DNA of 64,000 nucleotides, from assembly GCF_900250115.1 (NCBI RefSeq), contig NZ_LT984803.1, forward strand, positions 2,879,583-2,943,582. The letters are read 5' to 3'. The notes under the pieces are model-generated. The model was not told where the DNA came from. It did not search any database and saw only the letters and a list, made by a program, of their open reading frames with translations. Of the stretch, positions 53,172 through 64,000 are shown one piece after another. Source of the DNA: Cupriavidus taiwanensis (GTDB taxonomy: Bacteria > Pseudomonadota > Gammaproteobacteria > Burkholderiales > Burkholderiaceae). Made by a program: the position numbers and the translations under genes. Within the stretch, counting starts at the first letter, position 1. The number at the start of each line of letters is the position of its first letter.

Positions 53172-53945
53172 TCAGTCGGGCAGCGTCGCTGCCCCCATCC
53201 GCCGCGCGATGATGCCCGCCTTGGCGCGGAAGTTCACGCGCACGTTGGCGCAGTACTCCTTCTTGTCGAAGCACTTGGGCGCCGGCAGCGCCGCCGCCAG
53301 GCGCGCCGACTGGCCCACGCTGAGCTTGTCGGCGCTGGTGCGGAAGTAGTGCTGGGCCGCGGCCTGGACGCCGAACACGCCCTCGCCCCATTCCACCGAA
53401 TTCAGATAGATCTCGTAGATGCGCTGCTTGTCGAGCCAGAACTCGAGCATCCAGGTGATGGCGAGTTCCTGGCCCTTGCGCAGGTAATGCTGCTCGGACG
53501 ACAGGAACAGGTTCTTGGCCAGCTGCTGCGTGATGGTCGAGCCGCCACGCACGATGCGCCCCCGCTTCTTGTTGCGCTCCCAGGCATCGAGCATGGCATC
53601 GAGCTCGTAGCCGGGATGGTTGACGAAATCGGCGTCCTCGCTGGCGATCACCGCGCGCTTGAGATTGCGCGAGATGCGGTCGTATGGCACCCACTGCCGG
53701 TCCAGGCCGCAGCTCCACACGTTGATGCCGCACAGGCGCCAGCGCTCGGCGCGCATGAAGGTGGTGGTGGTGGGATTGAGGTACTGCCAGCTGGCGATCT
53801 GCATGAAAAAGTACAGCTGCATCGCCACCACGCCGGCGGCCACGCAGCCCAGCAGATAGCCGAGCCAGCGCACCGGATTGAAGACGGCGCGCGCCGGCGC
53901 CGCGTGGGTGCGGGCGGCACTGGCCGTGCGGTTGCGGTTGGCCAC
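53172..53945 (-). CDS. mtgA: Monofunctional peptidoglycan transglycosylase MtgA
   Basis: MtgA polymerises glycan strands from lipid II. The protein has one N-terminal transmembrane helix ([20 protein letters not shown]) and a GT51 domain with catalytic glutamate in [16 protein letters not shown], the [20 protein letters not shown] motif, and [21 protein letters not shown] set the start at GTG 53945, giving 257 residues, because the frame upstream overlaps aroE antiparallel to no family feature; a GGGACG site lies about 10 bp before it. aroE ends 17 bp upstream on the same strand, so the two are co-transcribed. Confidence 0.92.
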   Translation of the reverse strand: MANRNRTASAARTHAAPARAVFNPVRWLGYLLGCVAAGVVAMQLYFFMQIASWQYLNPTTTTFMRAERWRLCGINVWSCGLDRQWVPYDRISRNLKRAVIASEDADFVNHPGYELDAMLDAWERNKKRGRIVRGGSTITQQLAKNLFLSSEQHYLRKGQELAITWMLEFWLDKQRIYEIYLNSVEWGEGVFGVQAAAQHYFRTSADKLSVGQSARLAAALPAPKCFDKKEYCANVRVNFRAKAGIIARRMGAATLPD

Positions 53946-53962
53946 GGCCGGCGGCGTCCCGG

Positions 53963-54850
53963 TCAGCCCTTGCGTTCGGCCTGCAGCGCGGCGCGCAGCT
54001 CGGCCAGCACGGGCGCGGTGCGGGGCCGCACGCCGCGCCAGATATAGAAGGCCTCGGCGGCCTGCTCGACCAGCATGCCGAGGCCGTCGCTGACGCGCGC
54101 GCCGCAGCGCGCGGCGAACTGCAGGAACACGGTGGGCTCGGCGCCGTACATCATGTCGTAGGCCAGCACGCCTTCCCCCAGCAGGAACTCCGGCACCGGC
54201 GGCACCTCGCCCTGCAGGCTGCTGGACGAGGCATTGATCACCACGTCGACGGCCTCGTCCTCGGACAGGCCCTCGAGCGCATCGAGGCCGCCGCCCCACA
54301 GCTCGACGCCATACTGGTCGGCCGCCTCGACAAATTCTTCGAGCATGTCGCTGGCGCGCGACGCGGTGCGGTTGGCCACCACGATGCGCGACGGCCGGCA
54401 TTCGATCAGCGGCAGCATCGCGCCCATGGCCGCGCCGCCGGCACCCAGCAGCAGCACGCGCCTGCCTTCGATCAGCGTGTCGAGGTTGTCCTGGATATCG
54501 CGCACCAGGCCGATGCCGTCGGTGTTGTCGCCATGGATCAGGCCTTCTTCGATCCACAGCGTGTTGACCGCGCCGGCGGCCTCGGCACGCTCGGTCAGGC
54601 GGTCGGCCAGGTCATAGGCTTCCAGCTTGAACGGCACGGTCACGTTGCAGCCGTAGCCGCCATCGGCGAAGAACCGGCGCACGGTGTCGGCGAACCCGTC
54701 CAGCGGCGCCTCCAGGCGGTCATATTGCACGGCCTCGCCGGTCTGGCGCGCGAAGGCGGCGTGGATCGCCGGCGAGCGGCTGTGCGCGACCGGGTTGCCG
54801 ATCACCACATAGCGGTCGGCGCTGGCTTGGGAAGGGGCAGTGGATGTCAT
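53963..54850 (-). CDS. aroE: Shikimate dehydrogenase
   Basis: AroE reduces 3-dehydroshikimate to shikimate with NADPH in aromatic amino acid synthesis. The 295-residue protein has the substrate site [20 protein letters not shown] and [20 protein letters not shown] (catalytic lysine), [13 protein letters not shown], the nucleotide-binding [19 protein letters not shown] and [13 protein letters not shown]. It overlaps the tonB-like stop by one base (TGATG) and precedes mtgA by 17 bp. An aroQ gene for the preceding pathway step lies about 9 kb further on. Confidence 0.96.
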   Translation of the reverse strand: MTSTAPSQASADRYVVIGNPVAHSRSPAIHAAFARQTGEAVQYDRLEAPLDGFADTVRRFFADGGYGCNVTVPFKLEAYDLADRLTERAEAAGAVNTLWIEEGLIHGDNTDGIGLVRDIQDNLDTLIEGRRVLLLGAGGAAMGAMLPLIECRPSRIVVANRTASRASDMLEEFVEAADQYGVELWGGGLDALEGLSEDEAVDVVINASSSSLQGEVPPVPEFLLGEGVLAYDMMYGAEPTVFLQFAARCGARVSDGLGMLVEQAAEAFYIWRGVRPRTAPVLAELRAALQAERKG

Positions 54851-55782
54851 CAGCGTGCCTGCAGGCGGGTTTCCAGCCCGCTGCGCGAAAACTTGAAAGT
54901 GGATATGACTTCGAGGATGTCCTGGCGCGCCGACATCTCCGCGGTAAAGGCGCCGAACGGCGCGGCCGCACGCACGATCGCCACCGCCTGGCGGTCGAGC
55001 GCGGGATCGCCCGAGCTCTTGACCACGTCGATGGCATCGACGTTGTAGCCGTCGCGGTTGTAGCCGAGCTTGCCCTGCCGGTTGACGTTGATCACCAGGA
55101 TCAGCTGGCCGTAGAGCGGCTTGCCGTTGCGTTGCGGGAAATCGGTGGTGCCGCGCGCCTCGATCTTGCGGCGCAGCCGGTCATAGTACTGCGCGTAGTC
55201 GACCGCCTGCGCGCTGGTGGCGGTCAGCTGGAAACGCTTGGGCCGCTTGGCGTAGTGCTCCAGGTTGCGGCCGATCTCGGCTTCCAGCCTGGCCATCTCG
55301 TCGGCCGAGGTGCGCTCGTCCTGGCCGCGCTGCGGCGCGTCCTGGCGCTTCTCGCCCGGCCTGAGCGGCTGGTTGCGCACCGCCGGCGCGGCTTCGCGCG
55401 CCTGGGTCAGCAGGCGCTGCTGCTCCTGTTCCAGCTGCTCGACCCGGCGCTGCACCTGGCGCACCAGGTCGCCCTCCTGCGTCAGGGTCTGCGCCGGCAG
55501 CGGCGTGGTGGCGCGCTGCCGGTCATGGTCGCCGCCGCCGTCGAGGTTGGCCTGCGCCAGGGCGGTCGGGTTGCGCGGCTTCTGCGCCGACTTGGCATTG
55601 ACCAGCACCACGTCGAGCGCGGCGTCGCTGCGCTTGATCTCGAACACTTCCGGCGCGGCCACCCGCACCATCAGCAGCAGTGCGTGCACGGCCACGGAAA
55701 TGGCCAGCGCCCGGGCCAGCATACTGCTGTGGTGCCACCTGGCGTGCCACCAGGGGCGGGAAGCGGCAAGAGTGGCGTTCAC
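54850..55782 (-). CDS. TonB family energy-transducing protein
   Basis: The 310-residue protein has a short cytoplasmic N-terminus, one transmembrane anchor (MLARALAISVAVHALLLMVR), a long charged periplasmic region with a predicted coiled coil (QRRVEQLEQEQQRLLTQARE) and a TonB-like C-terminal domain (GKPLYGQLILVINVNRQGKL, PAFGAFTAEM-like end). Such proteins couple ExbB/ExbD energy to outer membrane transporters; no exbBD or receptor gene adjoins it. The start is a GTG at 55782 (NATLAASRPW). It leads the tonB-aroE-mtgA transcript. Confidence 0.88.
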   Translation of the reverse strand: MNATLAASRPWWHARWHHSSMLARALAISVAVHALLLMVRVAAPEVFEIKRSDAALDVVLVNAKSAQKPRNPTALAQANLDGGGDHDRQRATTPLPAQTLTQEGDLVRQVQRRVEQLEQEQQRLLTQAREAAPAVRNQPLRPGEKRQDAPQRGQDERTSADEMARLEAEIGRNLEHYAKRPKRFQLTATSAQAVDYAQYYDRLRRKIEARGTTDFPQRNGKPLYGQLILVINVNRQGKLGYNRDGYNVDAIDVVKSSGDPALDRQAVAIVRAAAPFGAFTAEMSARQDILEVISTFKFSRSGLETRLQAR

Positions 55783-55904
55783 GATGGATGGATGAGGGCT
55801 CGGGAGACAAGCGCGGCGGCACCGGCCGTGCCGGCAGGCAGGGCGGGCCCGGGGGCCCGGATCAGACCCGCATTGTAAGGGAGCCCCGCGGATTTCCGAA
55901 GGCT

Positions 55905-58007
55905 TCAGCCGGCCGCCGGGGTGCCGGTGTCGCGCTCGCCCGACGCCGCGCCGGCGGCGTCGCCGTCCGCCTGGGCCGGCTCCTGCTCCGCGACGCCCGC
56001 GGCTTGCTCGGCGGCTTCCTCGGCCGCGGCCTCGGCTGCGGCTTCGGCGGACATTTCGGCGGCTTCCTCGTCGCTTTCCAGCTCTTCCTCGGGAACCTCG
56101 CCTTCACCGGCGAAGATCTCGAGCACCCGGCACGAGACCTCCAGCGTGATCTCGTCGGTCTCGCCGATTTCCAGCAGCACCTGGGTGCCGCGCTGCGCCT
56201 GCACCAGCTCGGGCACGCGCGTGACCAGCGGGATCTCGGTGAAGCGCACCGCGCCTTCCTTGAGCACCGAGGCCACCATGCGCTCGCGGTTTTCCTGCTT
56301 GAGCCAGCGCAGGCACCAGTAGCGCTCCATGGTCGACTGGTGGTCGGCATAGGCGGCGTAGGTGCCTTCGAAGTCGGCCACCGCGGCCAGCAGGTCGGCG
56401 TCCTTGGGCTTGAACGGCGCCACCAGCTTGGCGGTCACGCCGTGCTGGGCCACCGCCAGGATCTGCCACTGGTTGACCAGGTCGACATAGCGGCGCAGCG
56501 GCGAGGTGCTCCACGCGTACTGCGCCACGCCCAGGCCCTCGTGCGGCGCCGGGTAGGTCTGCATGCGCGTGCGATGCATGCCCCAGGCCTTCTGCGTGCG
56601 ATAGATGCCGGGCACGCCATGGTCCGCCAGCAGCTTGCCCCAGGTGCTGTTGGCCAGGATCATCATCTCGGCCACGATCTTGTCCAGCGGCGAGCCGCGC
56701 TTGCGCTGCTCGATGCGCACGCGCTGGCTGCCGTCGGGCTGGTCGTCGAGGTAGAAGTTGAAGTCGGCGCGGTTATGCGTCTCCGGGCGCAGGCCGCTGG
56801 CCAGGCGTGCCCGCTGGCGCTCGTCGTACAGGTAGCCGGCAAAGTGCCACAGCCGGGTCAGCGCCTCGCGGAACGGGTAGTCGCCGGTGCCCCCGGCGAG
56901 CGAGGCCTCGGTGATGACATCGTCGAGCAGGTTGTGGCGCAGGTTGGCGGCGATCGGCACCATCTCGGCGCGGGTCTCGCTGCCGGTGACTAGCCACACC
57001 GACGGGTCCACCGTCACGTACAGCGACAGCGCCGGGCAAACCCGGCCCTCCTGCAGCGTGTAGCGCTCGACCACCGGGTCCGGCAGCATGGTGATCTTGT
57101 CGCCCGGGAAATAGACCGTCGACAGCCGCTGGCGCGCGATGGCATCGAGCGGCTCGCCGCGACGGATGCCCAGCGCCGGCGCGGCGATATGGATGCCGAT
57201 GCGCAGCTTGCCGTCGGGCAACTGCGTCACCGACAGCGCATCGTCGATCTCGGTGGTGGTGACGTCGTCGATCGAGAACGCCTCGACCTCGGCCAGCGGC
57301 AGCTCGGCGGGCGGCTCGGGCACGTCGGTATCGGGGAAGCCGGTGCCCTTGGGGAAGCACTCGGCGAGGAACTTGGCTTCGTGCAGCGCGCGCGCGCTGG
57401 CGACGCCGCCTGCAGCCACCATCAGCCGCATCGGCGACATGCCGAGCGCGCTGCAGGCGGCGTCCATGGCCTTGTATTCCAGGCTGTTCTTGTCGGGCTT
57501 GAACAGCAGCTGCAGCACCTTGTTGCGGAACGATTCCGGCAGCGTCAGCGCCTTCAGCTGGTCCTCATACTCGGCCTGCACCAGCGCCTGCTGGCGCTTG
57601 CGCTCGAGCGCGGCCAGCGCGGCCTTGAGCTGGTCTTCGGGGGCGCGCTGGTAGCGCCCGCGCCCCTTGCGGCGAAAGTACACCGGGTTGCCGTGCAGCG
57701 CCATCGCCAGCGCCGCCTGCTGCACCGCGCCGGGCTCCGCGCCGTAGTATTCCGCGGCCAGCTCGGCAAAGCCGAACTCGGCCTCGGGCGCGCATTCCCA
57801 CAGGAAGTCCAGGTCGATCTCGGCCACCAGCTCGCCGGTCTGGCGCACCAGCTCGGGCGCCGACGGCTGCGCGAACTGCAGCAGCACGTCGCGCGACTTG
57901 ACCTTGGTGCGCTTGCCGGCCGGCAGCTCCACCTGGTAAGCCTCGCCCTGCTGGTTCAGCACGGTGCCGGCGCGGATCTCGCCGCCTTCTTCGAACAGCA
58001 ACTGCAT
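55905..58007 (-). CDS. RNB-domain (RNase II family) exoribonuclease with acidic tail
   Basis: The 700-residue protein is a 3'-5' exoribonuclease of the RNase II/R family. It has an N-terminal OB-like region, the RNB catalytic core with FSIDDVTTTEIDDALSVTQL (metal-binding aspartates) and GIHIAAPALGI, and an S1-like C-terminal region. It ends in a tail of about 70 residues rich in E and A (EEELESDEEAAEMSAEAAAE). The tail is low-complexity and not part of the conserved core; its role is unknown. The start MQLLFEEGGEIRAGTV at ATG 58007 matches related proteins. Confidence 0.9.
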   Translation of the reverse strand: MQLLFEEGGEIRAGTVLNQQGEAYQVELPAGKRTKVKSRDVLLQFAQPSAPELVRQTGELVAEIDLDFLWECAPEAEFGFAELAAEYYGAEPGAVQQAALAMALHGNPVYFRRKGRGRYQRAPEDQLKAALAALERKRQQALVQAEYEDQLKALTLPESFRNKVLQLLFKPDKNSLEYKAMDAACSALGMSPMRLMVAAGGVASARALHEAKFLAECFPKGTGFPDTDVPEPPAELPLAEVEAFSIDDVTTTEIDDALSVTQLPDGKLRIGIHIAAPALGIRRGEPLDAIARQRLSTVYFPGDKITMLPDPVVERYTLQEGRVCPALSLYVTVDPSVWLVTGSETRAEMVPIAANLRHNLLDDVITEASLAGGTGDYPFREALTRLWHFAGYLYDERQRARLASGLRPETHNRADFNFYLDDQPDGSQRVRIEQRKRGSPLDKIVAEMMILANSTWGKLLADHGVPGIYRTQKAWGMHRTRMQTYPAPHEGLGVAQYAWSTSPLRRYVDLVNQWQILAVAQHGVTAKLVAPFKPKDADLLAAVADFEGTYAAYADHQSTMERYWCLRWLKQENRERMVASVLKEGAVRFTEIPLVTRVPELVQAQRGTQVLLEIGETDEITLEVSCRVLEIFAGEGEVPEEELESDEEAAEMSAEAAAEAAAEEAAEQAAGVAEQEPAQADGDAAGAASGERDTGTPAAG

Positions 58008-58237
58008 CGATCGGTACTTTCAACTATGCGCGGAACCGCGCCGGGCGGCCCTGTGGCCAGCGCTGGAGCGGATCCGGTGGGAGAAATGGTGCCACCGCGC
58101 GCACCCGGACATCAACGCGTGCGAACGGGAACGGGTGCGGGGCGCGAGGGCCTGTCGGCGGCCTGCCGGTGACCGGCAAAGACCCAGGCCGAGACCTGGC
58201 ATGATACCGCACCCCGGTGCGGCCGCCCTCCGGGGGT

Positions 58238-59636
<1,399 letters not shown>

Positions 59637-59640
<4 letters not shown>

Positions 59641-60251
59641 GCCGCGTCGGCGCCGGCCGGCACCCTGCCGCCGGGGCCATAGCCGCAGAAGGCGAGCACA
59701 TCGTCGACATAGTCGGCAAATCCGCTGATGCCGTGGTCGCTGCCCTCGATCACGCGGATGTTCGCGCCGGGGCAGGCCGCCACCATTTCGCGGTAATCCA
59801 GCACCTCGTCGCCGGTGGCGGCGAGCAGGTAGTAGCGCTCGGGGCGGGTGATGGTGTCCACGCGCAGGTCCAGCAGTTCCTGCAGGTGGCGGCGTTCGAC
59901 CGTGACCGAGCCGCCGCCGTGCCACAGCGGCTGTTCGCCGAGGTAGCTTTCGAGGTCGGTCCAGGGATGGATGGCAGGATTGAGCAATACGGTCTTGCAG
60001 CCGTGCTGCTCGCCCAGCCAGCGCGCGTAGAAGCCGCCCAGCGACGAGCCGACGATGGCGATTTGCTGGTCGCCACCCGCCTGCGCGGCGCGGATCGCCG
60101 CCTGGGCCTGGGCCATGGCGAGCGCCGGCGAGACATTGAGCAGGGGGCAGGCATAGTAGCGCCCCACGCCCCACTCGCGCATGCGCGCCTGCACCAGCTG
60201 GGCCTTGAACGATTGCGGCGAAGAGCGGAATCCGTGCAGATACAGCAGCAT
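59637..60251 (-). CDS. YqiA-like alpha/beta hydrolase (esterase)
   Basis: The 204-residue protein is an alpha/beta hydrolase of the YqiA/YcfP family: an N-terminal [18 protein letters not shown], the nucleophile elbow [17 protein letters not shown] (serine in SSLGG), a late acidic residue in [15 protein letters not shown] and the histidine in [19 protein letters not shown]. coli YqiA has esterase activity; the natural substrate is unknown. From the ATG at 60251 it starts 14 bp after mpl. It overlaps ubiC by 4 bp (ATGA). Confidence 0.9.
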
Positions 60252-60265
60252 GGCGGTGCGTCCGG

Positions 60266-61654
60266 TCAGCCCGCGGCGCCCTGGTGCAGCGCGTCCAGCA
60301 GCTTCTGGTGCACGCCGCCGAAGCCGCCGTTGCTCATCACCAGCACATGGTCGCCCGGCCGCGCCGCGGCGCACACCGCCTGCACCAGTTCGCCGAGATC
60401 CTGGAACGCGGTGGCGGTGGCGCCCAGCGGCGCCAGCGCTTCGGCCAGGTCCCAGCCCAGCGCGTCCTTGCCAGCGGGAGCGCCGTAGCCGAACACCAGG
60501 TCGGCCTGCTCCAGGCTGGCCGGCAACTGCGCCTTCATCACCCCCAGCTTCATGGTGTTGGAACGTGGCTCCAGCACCGCCAGGATGCGGGCACCGCCGA
60601 CACGGCGGCGCAGCCCTTCGAGGGTGGTCTGGATCGCCGTGGGATGGTGGGCGAAGTCGTCATAGACGGTGACGCCGCCGGCCACGCCGCGCACTTCCAT
60701 GCGGCGCTTGACGTTGGCGAAGCGCGACAGCGACGCGATCGCCTGCGCGACCGGCACGCCCACGTGGCGCGCGGCGGCGATCGCGGCCAGCGCGTTCATG
60801 CGGTTGTGGGTGCCCTGCAGGTCCCACACCACGGTACCGGCGACGGCGTTGCCGAACCACACATCGAACGCATCCTTGCCCGGCGCCGCCTTGGTGCCGG
60901 CAGCGTCGCTCTCGCGCCAGTCGCCGACGCCGAACTGCTCCACTTCACTCCAGCAGCCGCGTTCCAGCACGCGCGCCAGGCTCTCCTCCACGCCGTTGAC
61001 GACGATCCGGCCCTGGCCCGGCACGGTTCGCACCAGGTGATGGAACTGGGTCTCGATCGCGGCCAGATCCGGGAAGATGTCGGCGTGATCATATTCCAGG
61101 TTGTTCAGGATGGCGGTGCGCGGCCGGTAGTGGACAAACTTGCTGCGCTTGTCGAAAAACGCCGTGTCGTACTCGTCAGCCTCGATCACGAAGAAGTCCG
61201 ATTCGGTCACGCGCGCCGAAATACCGAAGTTCTGCGGCACCCCGCCCACCAGGAAACCAGGGTTGTAGCCGGCATCTTCCAGGATCCAGGCCAGCATCGA
61301 GGTGGTGGTGGTCTTGCCGTGCGTGCCGGCCACCGCCAGCACCCACTTCCGCGCCAGCACATGCTCGCCCAGCCATTGCGGGCCTGACACATAGGGCTGG
61401 TTGCGGTCGAGGATGGCCTCCATCAGCGGATTGCCGCGCGAGACCACATTGCCGATCACGAACAGGTCCGGCTCCAGCGCCAGCTGGGCCGGGTCGAAGC
61501 CCTCGATCAGTTCGATGCCCTGGGCTTCGAGCTGGGTGCTCATCGGCGGGTAGACGTTGGCATCGCAGCCGGTGACGCGGTGGCCGGCCTGCTTGGCCAG
61601 CACCGCCAGGCCGCCCATGAAGGTGCCGCAGATGCCAAGGATATGAATATGCAT
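60266..61654 (-). CDS. mpl: UDP-N-acetylmuramate:L-alanyl-gamma-D-glutamyl-meso-DAP ligase Mpl
   Basis: Mpl reattaches recycled tripeptide to UDP-MurNAc, feeding peptidoglycan synthesis. The 462-residue Mur-ligase-family protein has the N-terminal [21 protein letters not shown], the ATP-binding [40 protein letters not shown] and the C-terminal [20 protein letters not shown]. MurC shares some motifs, but the [11 protein letters not shown] start, length and position fit Mpl. It leads an apparent transcript with the yqiA-like gene, ubiC and the SDR gene. A -10-like TACAAT lies on the minus strand at 61760-61765. Confidence 0.93.
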   Translation of the reverse strand: MHIHILGICGTFMGGLAVLAKQAGHRVTGCDANVYPPMSTQLEAQGIELIEGFDPAQLALEPDLFVIGNVVSRGNPLMEAILDRNQPYVSGPQWLGEHVLARKWVLAVAGTHGKTTTTSMLAWILEDAGYNPGFLVGGVPQNFGISARVTESDFFVIEADEYDTAFFDKRSKFVHYRPRTAILNNLEYDHADIFPDLAAIETQFHHLVRTVPGQGRIVVNGVEESLARVLERGCWSEVEQFGVGDWRESDAAGTKAAPGKDAFDVWFGNAVAGTVVWDLQGTHNRMNALAAIAAARHVGVPVAQAIASLSRFANVKRRMEVRGVAGGVTVYDDFAHHPTAIQTTLEGLRRRVGGARILAVLEPRSNTMKLGVMKAQLPASLEQADLVFGYGAPAGKDALGWDLAEALAPLGATATAFQDLGELVQAVCAAARPGDHVLVMSNGGFGGVHQKLLDALHQGAAG

Positions 61655-61841
61655 GGGTTCCCGGAAAGACTTGAAGCCCGCAGGCGAGGGGATTCGGGCC
61701 CGGCGGCGCGGCGGCTGGGTTGGAGCCTTGCGGCGCTGCGGCCGGGCAGGAAGCCTTCGATTGTACCCGAGCGCCAGCGCCCTTCCCTGCACTGGGACAG
61801 CGCCGGCAGCGCGTGCGCTGAAGCCTCCGGTATCATGGGGC

Positions 61842-62531
61842 ATGAACCGACGTACCGCCCCAGACCCCACCCGCCTGCGCGAGGAAATCGCCCAGGCCGC
61901 CGCCCGCATGATTGCCGAAGACGGTGCCGACTACGCCACCGCCAAGCGCAAGGCCGCGCGCCAGGTGCTGGGCGAACAACGCGTGCCGGGCGAATGGTTG
62001 CCCGACAACGAGCAGGTCGAGGCCGAGGTACGCGCCTACCAGGCGCTGTTCCACGCCGACAGCCAGCCGCGCGTGCTGGCGCTGCTGCGCCGGCTGGCGG
62101 TCATGGCCATGGAAGACCTGGCAACGTTCCGTCCTTATCTGGTCGGCGCCGTGCTCAACGGCACCGCGACCGAACACTCCGATATCTATCTGCAGTGCTT
62201 CTGTGACAGCGCCAAGGATGCCGCGCTGCACCTGATCAACGCCGGTGTCGACTTCGAGACCAGCGAGAGCCGCCATTTCGGCGGCCGCGGCGAGGTCGAA
62301 ACGCTGAGTTTCCTGTGGAAAGGCCAGTGGCCCGACCGCCGCGAGGCGCGACTGCTCGCGGGGGAGGTCCGTGCCGAACTGGGTGCGCCAGTCGGCATCC
62401 ATATCGCACTGTATGATGCCATCGACGAACGGGGCGCAATGCGGACCGACGCCTCCGGGCGCCCGGCACGCGCCGATGTGCAGGCCGTGCAGGCCTTGCT
62501 GGATGCCGCCGGCGCCGCCGGCAACGCCTGA
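61842..62531 (+). CDS. Conserved hypothetical protein
   Basis: I do not recognise this 229-residue protein. It begins MNRRTAPDPTRLREEIAQAA and has a charged helical N-terminus (residues 1-60). A middle region (LLRRLAVMAMEDLATFRPYL, LNGTATEHSDIYLQCFCDSA) follows, then a C-terminal part with VGIHIALYDAID. Codon use matches its neighbours and an intact frame of this length supports a real gene. The H-S-D-I pattern in the middle faintly recalls nucleotidyltransferases but is too short to rely on. It is divergent from mpl and lies 35 bp before the tlpA-like gene. Confidence 0.7.
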   Translation: MNRRTAPDPTRLREEIAQAAARMIAEDGADYATAKRKAARQVLGEQRVPGEWLPDNEQVEAEVRAYQALFHADSQPRVLALLRRLAVMAMEDLATFRPYLVGAVLNGTATEHSDIYLQCFCDSAKDAALHLINAGVDFETSESRHFGGRGEVETLSFLWKGQWPDRREARLLAGEVRAELGAPVGIHIALYDAIDERGAMRTDASGRPARADVQAVQALLDAAGAAGNA

Positions 62532-62566
62532 AGCCCCGTCCCACCTTCTACTGTTCAAGCCATTCC

Positions 62567-63115
62567 ATGACTGAAACCATCGCCCCGCCCGCACGCCGCT
62601 CCCGTCTCTGGCTGTGGGTCGCCGTCGCCGTAGTCGCCTGTGCGGCCGGAGCCCTGGCTGGGCATTTCGTGTTCACGCCGAAGCCCGTCAGCGATCAGGC
62701 CGTCGAAACCTTGTTCCAGTCGCGTCTGCCCGATCCCGCTGGCGCAGAGCTGGACCTGAACAAGCTTCGTGGCAAGACCGTCGTGGTCAACTTCTGGGCG
62801 CCGTGGTGCGGTCCATGCGTCGAGGAAATGCCGGAGCTGACCGCGCTGCATGACGAGTTCAAGCACCGCCAGGTGGAATTTGTCGGCATCGGTATCGATT
62901 CCGCGGCAAACATCCAACAGTTCACTAAAAAGGTGCCGGTCGCTTACCCGCTGGCCGTGGCGGGATTCGCCGGGACCGAGTTGTCCCGCAATTTTGGCAA
63001 CAGTGCCGGCGGCTTGCCCTATACGGTCGTCATCAATCCGGACGGATCGGTCAAGTATCGAAAGATGGGCCGGGTCACCGCGGACGAACTACGTGCCGTG
63101 TTGCCGCGCACTTGA
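62567..63115 (+). CDS. TlpA-like thioredoxin family protein
   Basis: The 182-residue protein has an uncleaved-signal-like membrane anchor (LWLWVAVAVVACAAGALAGH) and a periplasmic TlpA/ResA-type thioredoxin domain: KTVVVNFWAPWCGPCVEEMP with the WCGPC redox pair, and GLPYTVVINPDGSVKYRKMG with the cis-proline. It is likely to reduce disulfides in the periplasm, for example in cytochrome c or copper-site assembly, though no such genes adjoin it. It starts 35 bp after the hypothetical gene. Confidence 0.9.
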   Translation: MTETIAPPARRSRLWLWVAVAVVACAAGALAGHFVFTPKPVSDQAVETLFQSRLPDPAGAELDLNKLRGKTVVVNFWAPWCGPCVEEMPELTALHDEFKHRQVEFVGIGIDSAANIQQFTKKVPVAYPLAVAGFAGTELSRNFGNSAGGLPYTVVINPDGSVKYRKMGRVTADELRAVLPRT

Positions 63116-63310
63116 GTCACTTTCGCGCCATCATCGCGCAATTTCGGGTTTCTGGACGGAATTACGCAAGACCCGCATCCTTTTGCGTGAAGGTGCTCGA
63201 AAGGCCGGCGCGAGCGCTTCGCAAGCCCGCAAGCCCTGTATCGCGTGCTAGACAAATCCCTCTAAGCTACGGTAATCTCCGCGCAATTTCGTTGATCTGG
63301 TCGAGCCGCC

Positions 63311-63808
63311 GTGACTGCATCCCGCTCTATCCGTCGCTCACCCCGCTACCGCAAGGTGCTGGTCCTGCATGGACCGAACCTTAACCTGCTGGGAACGCGC
63401 GAGCCGGAAACCTACGGGCACACCACGCTGGCCGATATCGACGCGGCGCTGGCCGAACGCGCGGCGAAAGCCGGCATTTCGCTGGCTACGTTCCAGTCCA
63501 ACCACGAGGGAGCGCTGGTCGACCGCATCCATGCCGCGCGCGCGGAGGGGGTCGAGTTCATCATCATCAACCCGGCGGCCTATACGCATACCAGCGTGGC
63601 ACTGCGCGACGCGCTGGCCGGCGTGGCGATCCCGTTCGTCGAGGTGCACCTGTCGAACGTGCACCGGCGCGAAAGCTTCCGGCACCACTCCTATTTCTCG
63701 GACGTGGCGGTCGGGGTGGTCTGCGGGCTTGGCTGGCAGGGTTATCTGCTGGCGCTGGACTATGTATTGGGCCAGGAGCAGCCCCCGCCCGACAGTTCGG
63801 GGAGCTGA
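63311..63808 (+). CDS. aroQ: 3-dehydroquinate dehydratase, type II
   Basis: AroQ dehydrates 3-dehydroquinate in the shikimate pathway. The 165-residue type II enzyme has [59 protein letters not shown] and [20 protein letters not shown], all catalytic or substrate-binding segments (Tyr in the PETYG loop, His in VHLSNVH). The start is a GTG at 63311 and adds about 13 residues before the usual N-terminus. The accB gene follows after 167 bp, the common aroQ-accB-accC order. Confidence 0.95.
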   Translation: MTASRSIRRSPRYRKVLVLHGPNLNLLGTREPETYGHTTLADIDAALAERAAKAGISLATFQSNHEGALVDRIHAARAEGVEFIIINPAAYTHTSVALRDALAGVAIPFVEVHLSNVHRRESFRHHSYFSDVAVGVVCGLGWQGYLLALDYVLGQEQPPPDSSGS

Positions 63809-63975
63809 ACCCCCACAAGGATTTTTTCGACAACCTGCGCGCGCCGCCCGGCGGCCTGCGCCCGTTGGCGTGCCTCGGCACGGCGGGTGCGGACTTCCGG
63901 TGGCCGGCACAACGATTGTTCCGCCACGGCCCGTCTCGGGCAGCGGCGGAAAACCCGATTCAGGAGGATAAAAAG

Positions 63976-64000
63976 ATGGACCTGCGCAAGCTGAAGACGC
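63976..64000 (+). CDS. accB: Biotin carboxyl carrier protein of acetyl-CoA carboxylase (start only)
   Basis: Only the first codons are in the window: MDLRKLKT, the exact opening of AccB in this group, preceded by AGGAGGATA at 63963-63971. AccB carries biotin in acetyl-CoA carboxylase for fatty-acid synthesis. The aroQ gene just upstream supports the call, since aroQ-accB-accC is a standard order. The gene runs off the edge. Confidence 0.85.

Noticed and set aside
61842..62531. Considered as a Mur-ligase-related protein because it adjoins mpl
   Set aside because: It lacks the ATP-binding GTHGKT-type motif and all other Mur ligase motifs.

Overview
The window looks like a core-chromosome segment of a high-GC betaproteobacterium in the Burkholderiales, most likely Cupriavidus or a close Ralstonia relative. 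The evidence is the GC-rich codon use, gene orders typical of that group (bamE-dapB-leuS-lptE-holA-proA opposite fur; queA-tgt-yajC-secDF; aroQ-accB), and a complete set of homologues of the Ralstonia Phc cell-density system. I saw no rRNA, tRNA, CRISPR array, insertion sequence or prophage. The species is inferred by recognition only; no search was possible.

Layout. 0-9.4 kb: oxyR and recG leftwards, then queA, tgt, yajC, secD and secF rightwards. 9.4-14.4 kb: a leftward four-gene operon that I read as phcB-phcS-phcR-phcQ (signal methyltransferase, sensor kinase, response regulator with kinase-like output, second response regulator). 14.7-20.9 kb: two YceI proteins with a cytochrome b561, purB, a glutathione S-transferase behind a 16-bp inverted repeat, and mnmA-nudJ. 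21.1-25.9 kb: the pntAA-panD-pntAB-pntB transhydrogenase operon with panD inside it, then an orphan response regulator. 25.9-36.0 kb: a leftward block with an RlmL-like rRNA methyltransferase, a DsbA-like isomerase, hemJ, proA, holA, lptE, leuS, dapB and bamE.

36.0-41.1 kb: fur, then phcA (the LysR-type master regulator of the Phc system), gapA and tkt. 41.4-47.0 kb: a VOC protein, rsmE, a YidB-like protein, a secreted barnase-like RNase overlapped by its barstar-like inhibitor, and the malic enzyme gene maeB. 47.4-53.2 kb: thiL, pgpA, cinA/pncC, pyrF, an EamA transporter, and corA behind a long structured leader containing a short ORF. 53.2-64.0 kb: mtgA-aroE-tonB, an RNB ribonuclease, a chain of overlapping genes (yqiA, ubiC, an SDR reductase) below mpl, an unrecognised conserved-looking gene, a TlpA-like thioredoxin, aroQ and the first codons of accB.

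How parts work together. The most integrated system is quorum sensing: PhcB should make a hydroxy-fatty-acid methyl ester, PhcS/PhcR/PhcQ relay it, and PhcA, about 22 kb away, is the output regulator. Other linked functions are membrane export (YajC-SecDF), the outer-membrane biogenesis genes bamE and lptE next to dapB and leuS, NADPH supply (Pnt, MaeB, transketolase), cell-wall synthesis and recycling (mtgA, mpl), and the shikimate pathway (aroE, aroQ). The features most worth following up are the Phc locus, an orphan regulator with an enlarged receiver domain, the RNase-inhibitor pair, the corA leader, and the inverted repeat ahead of the glutathione S-transferase gene.
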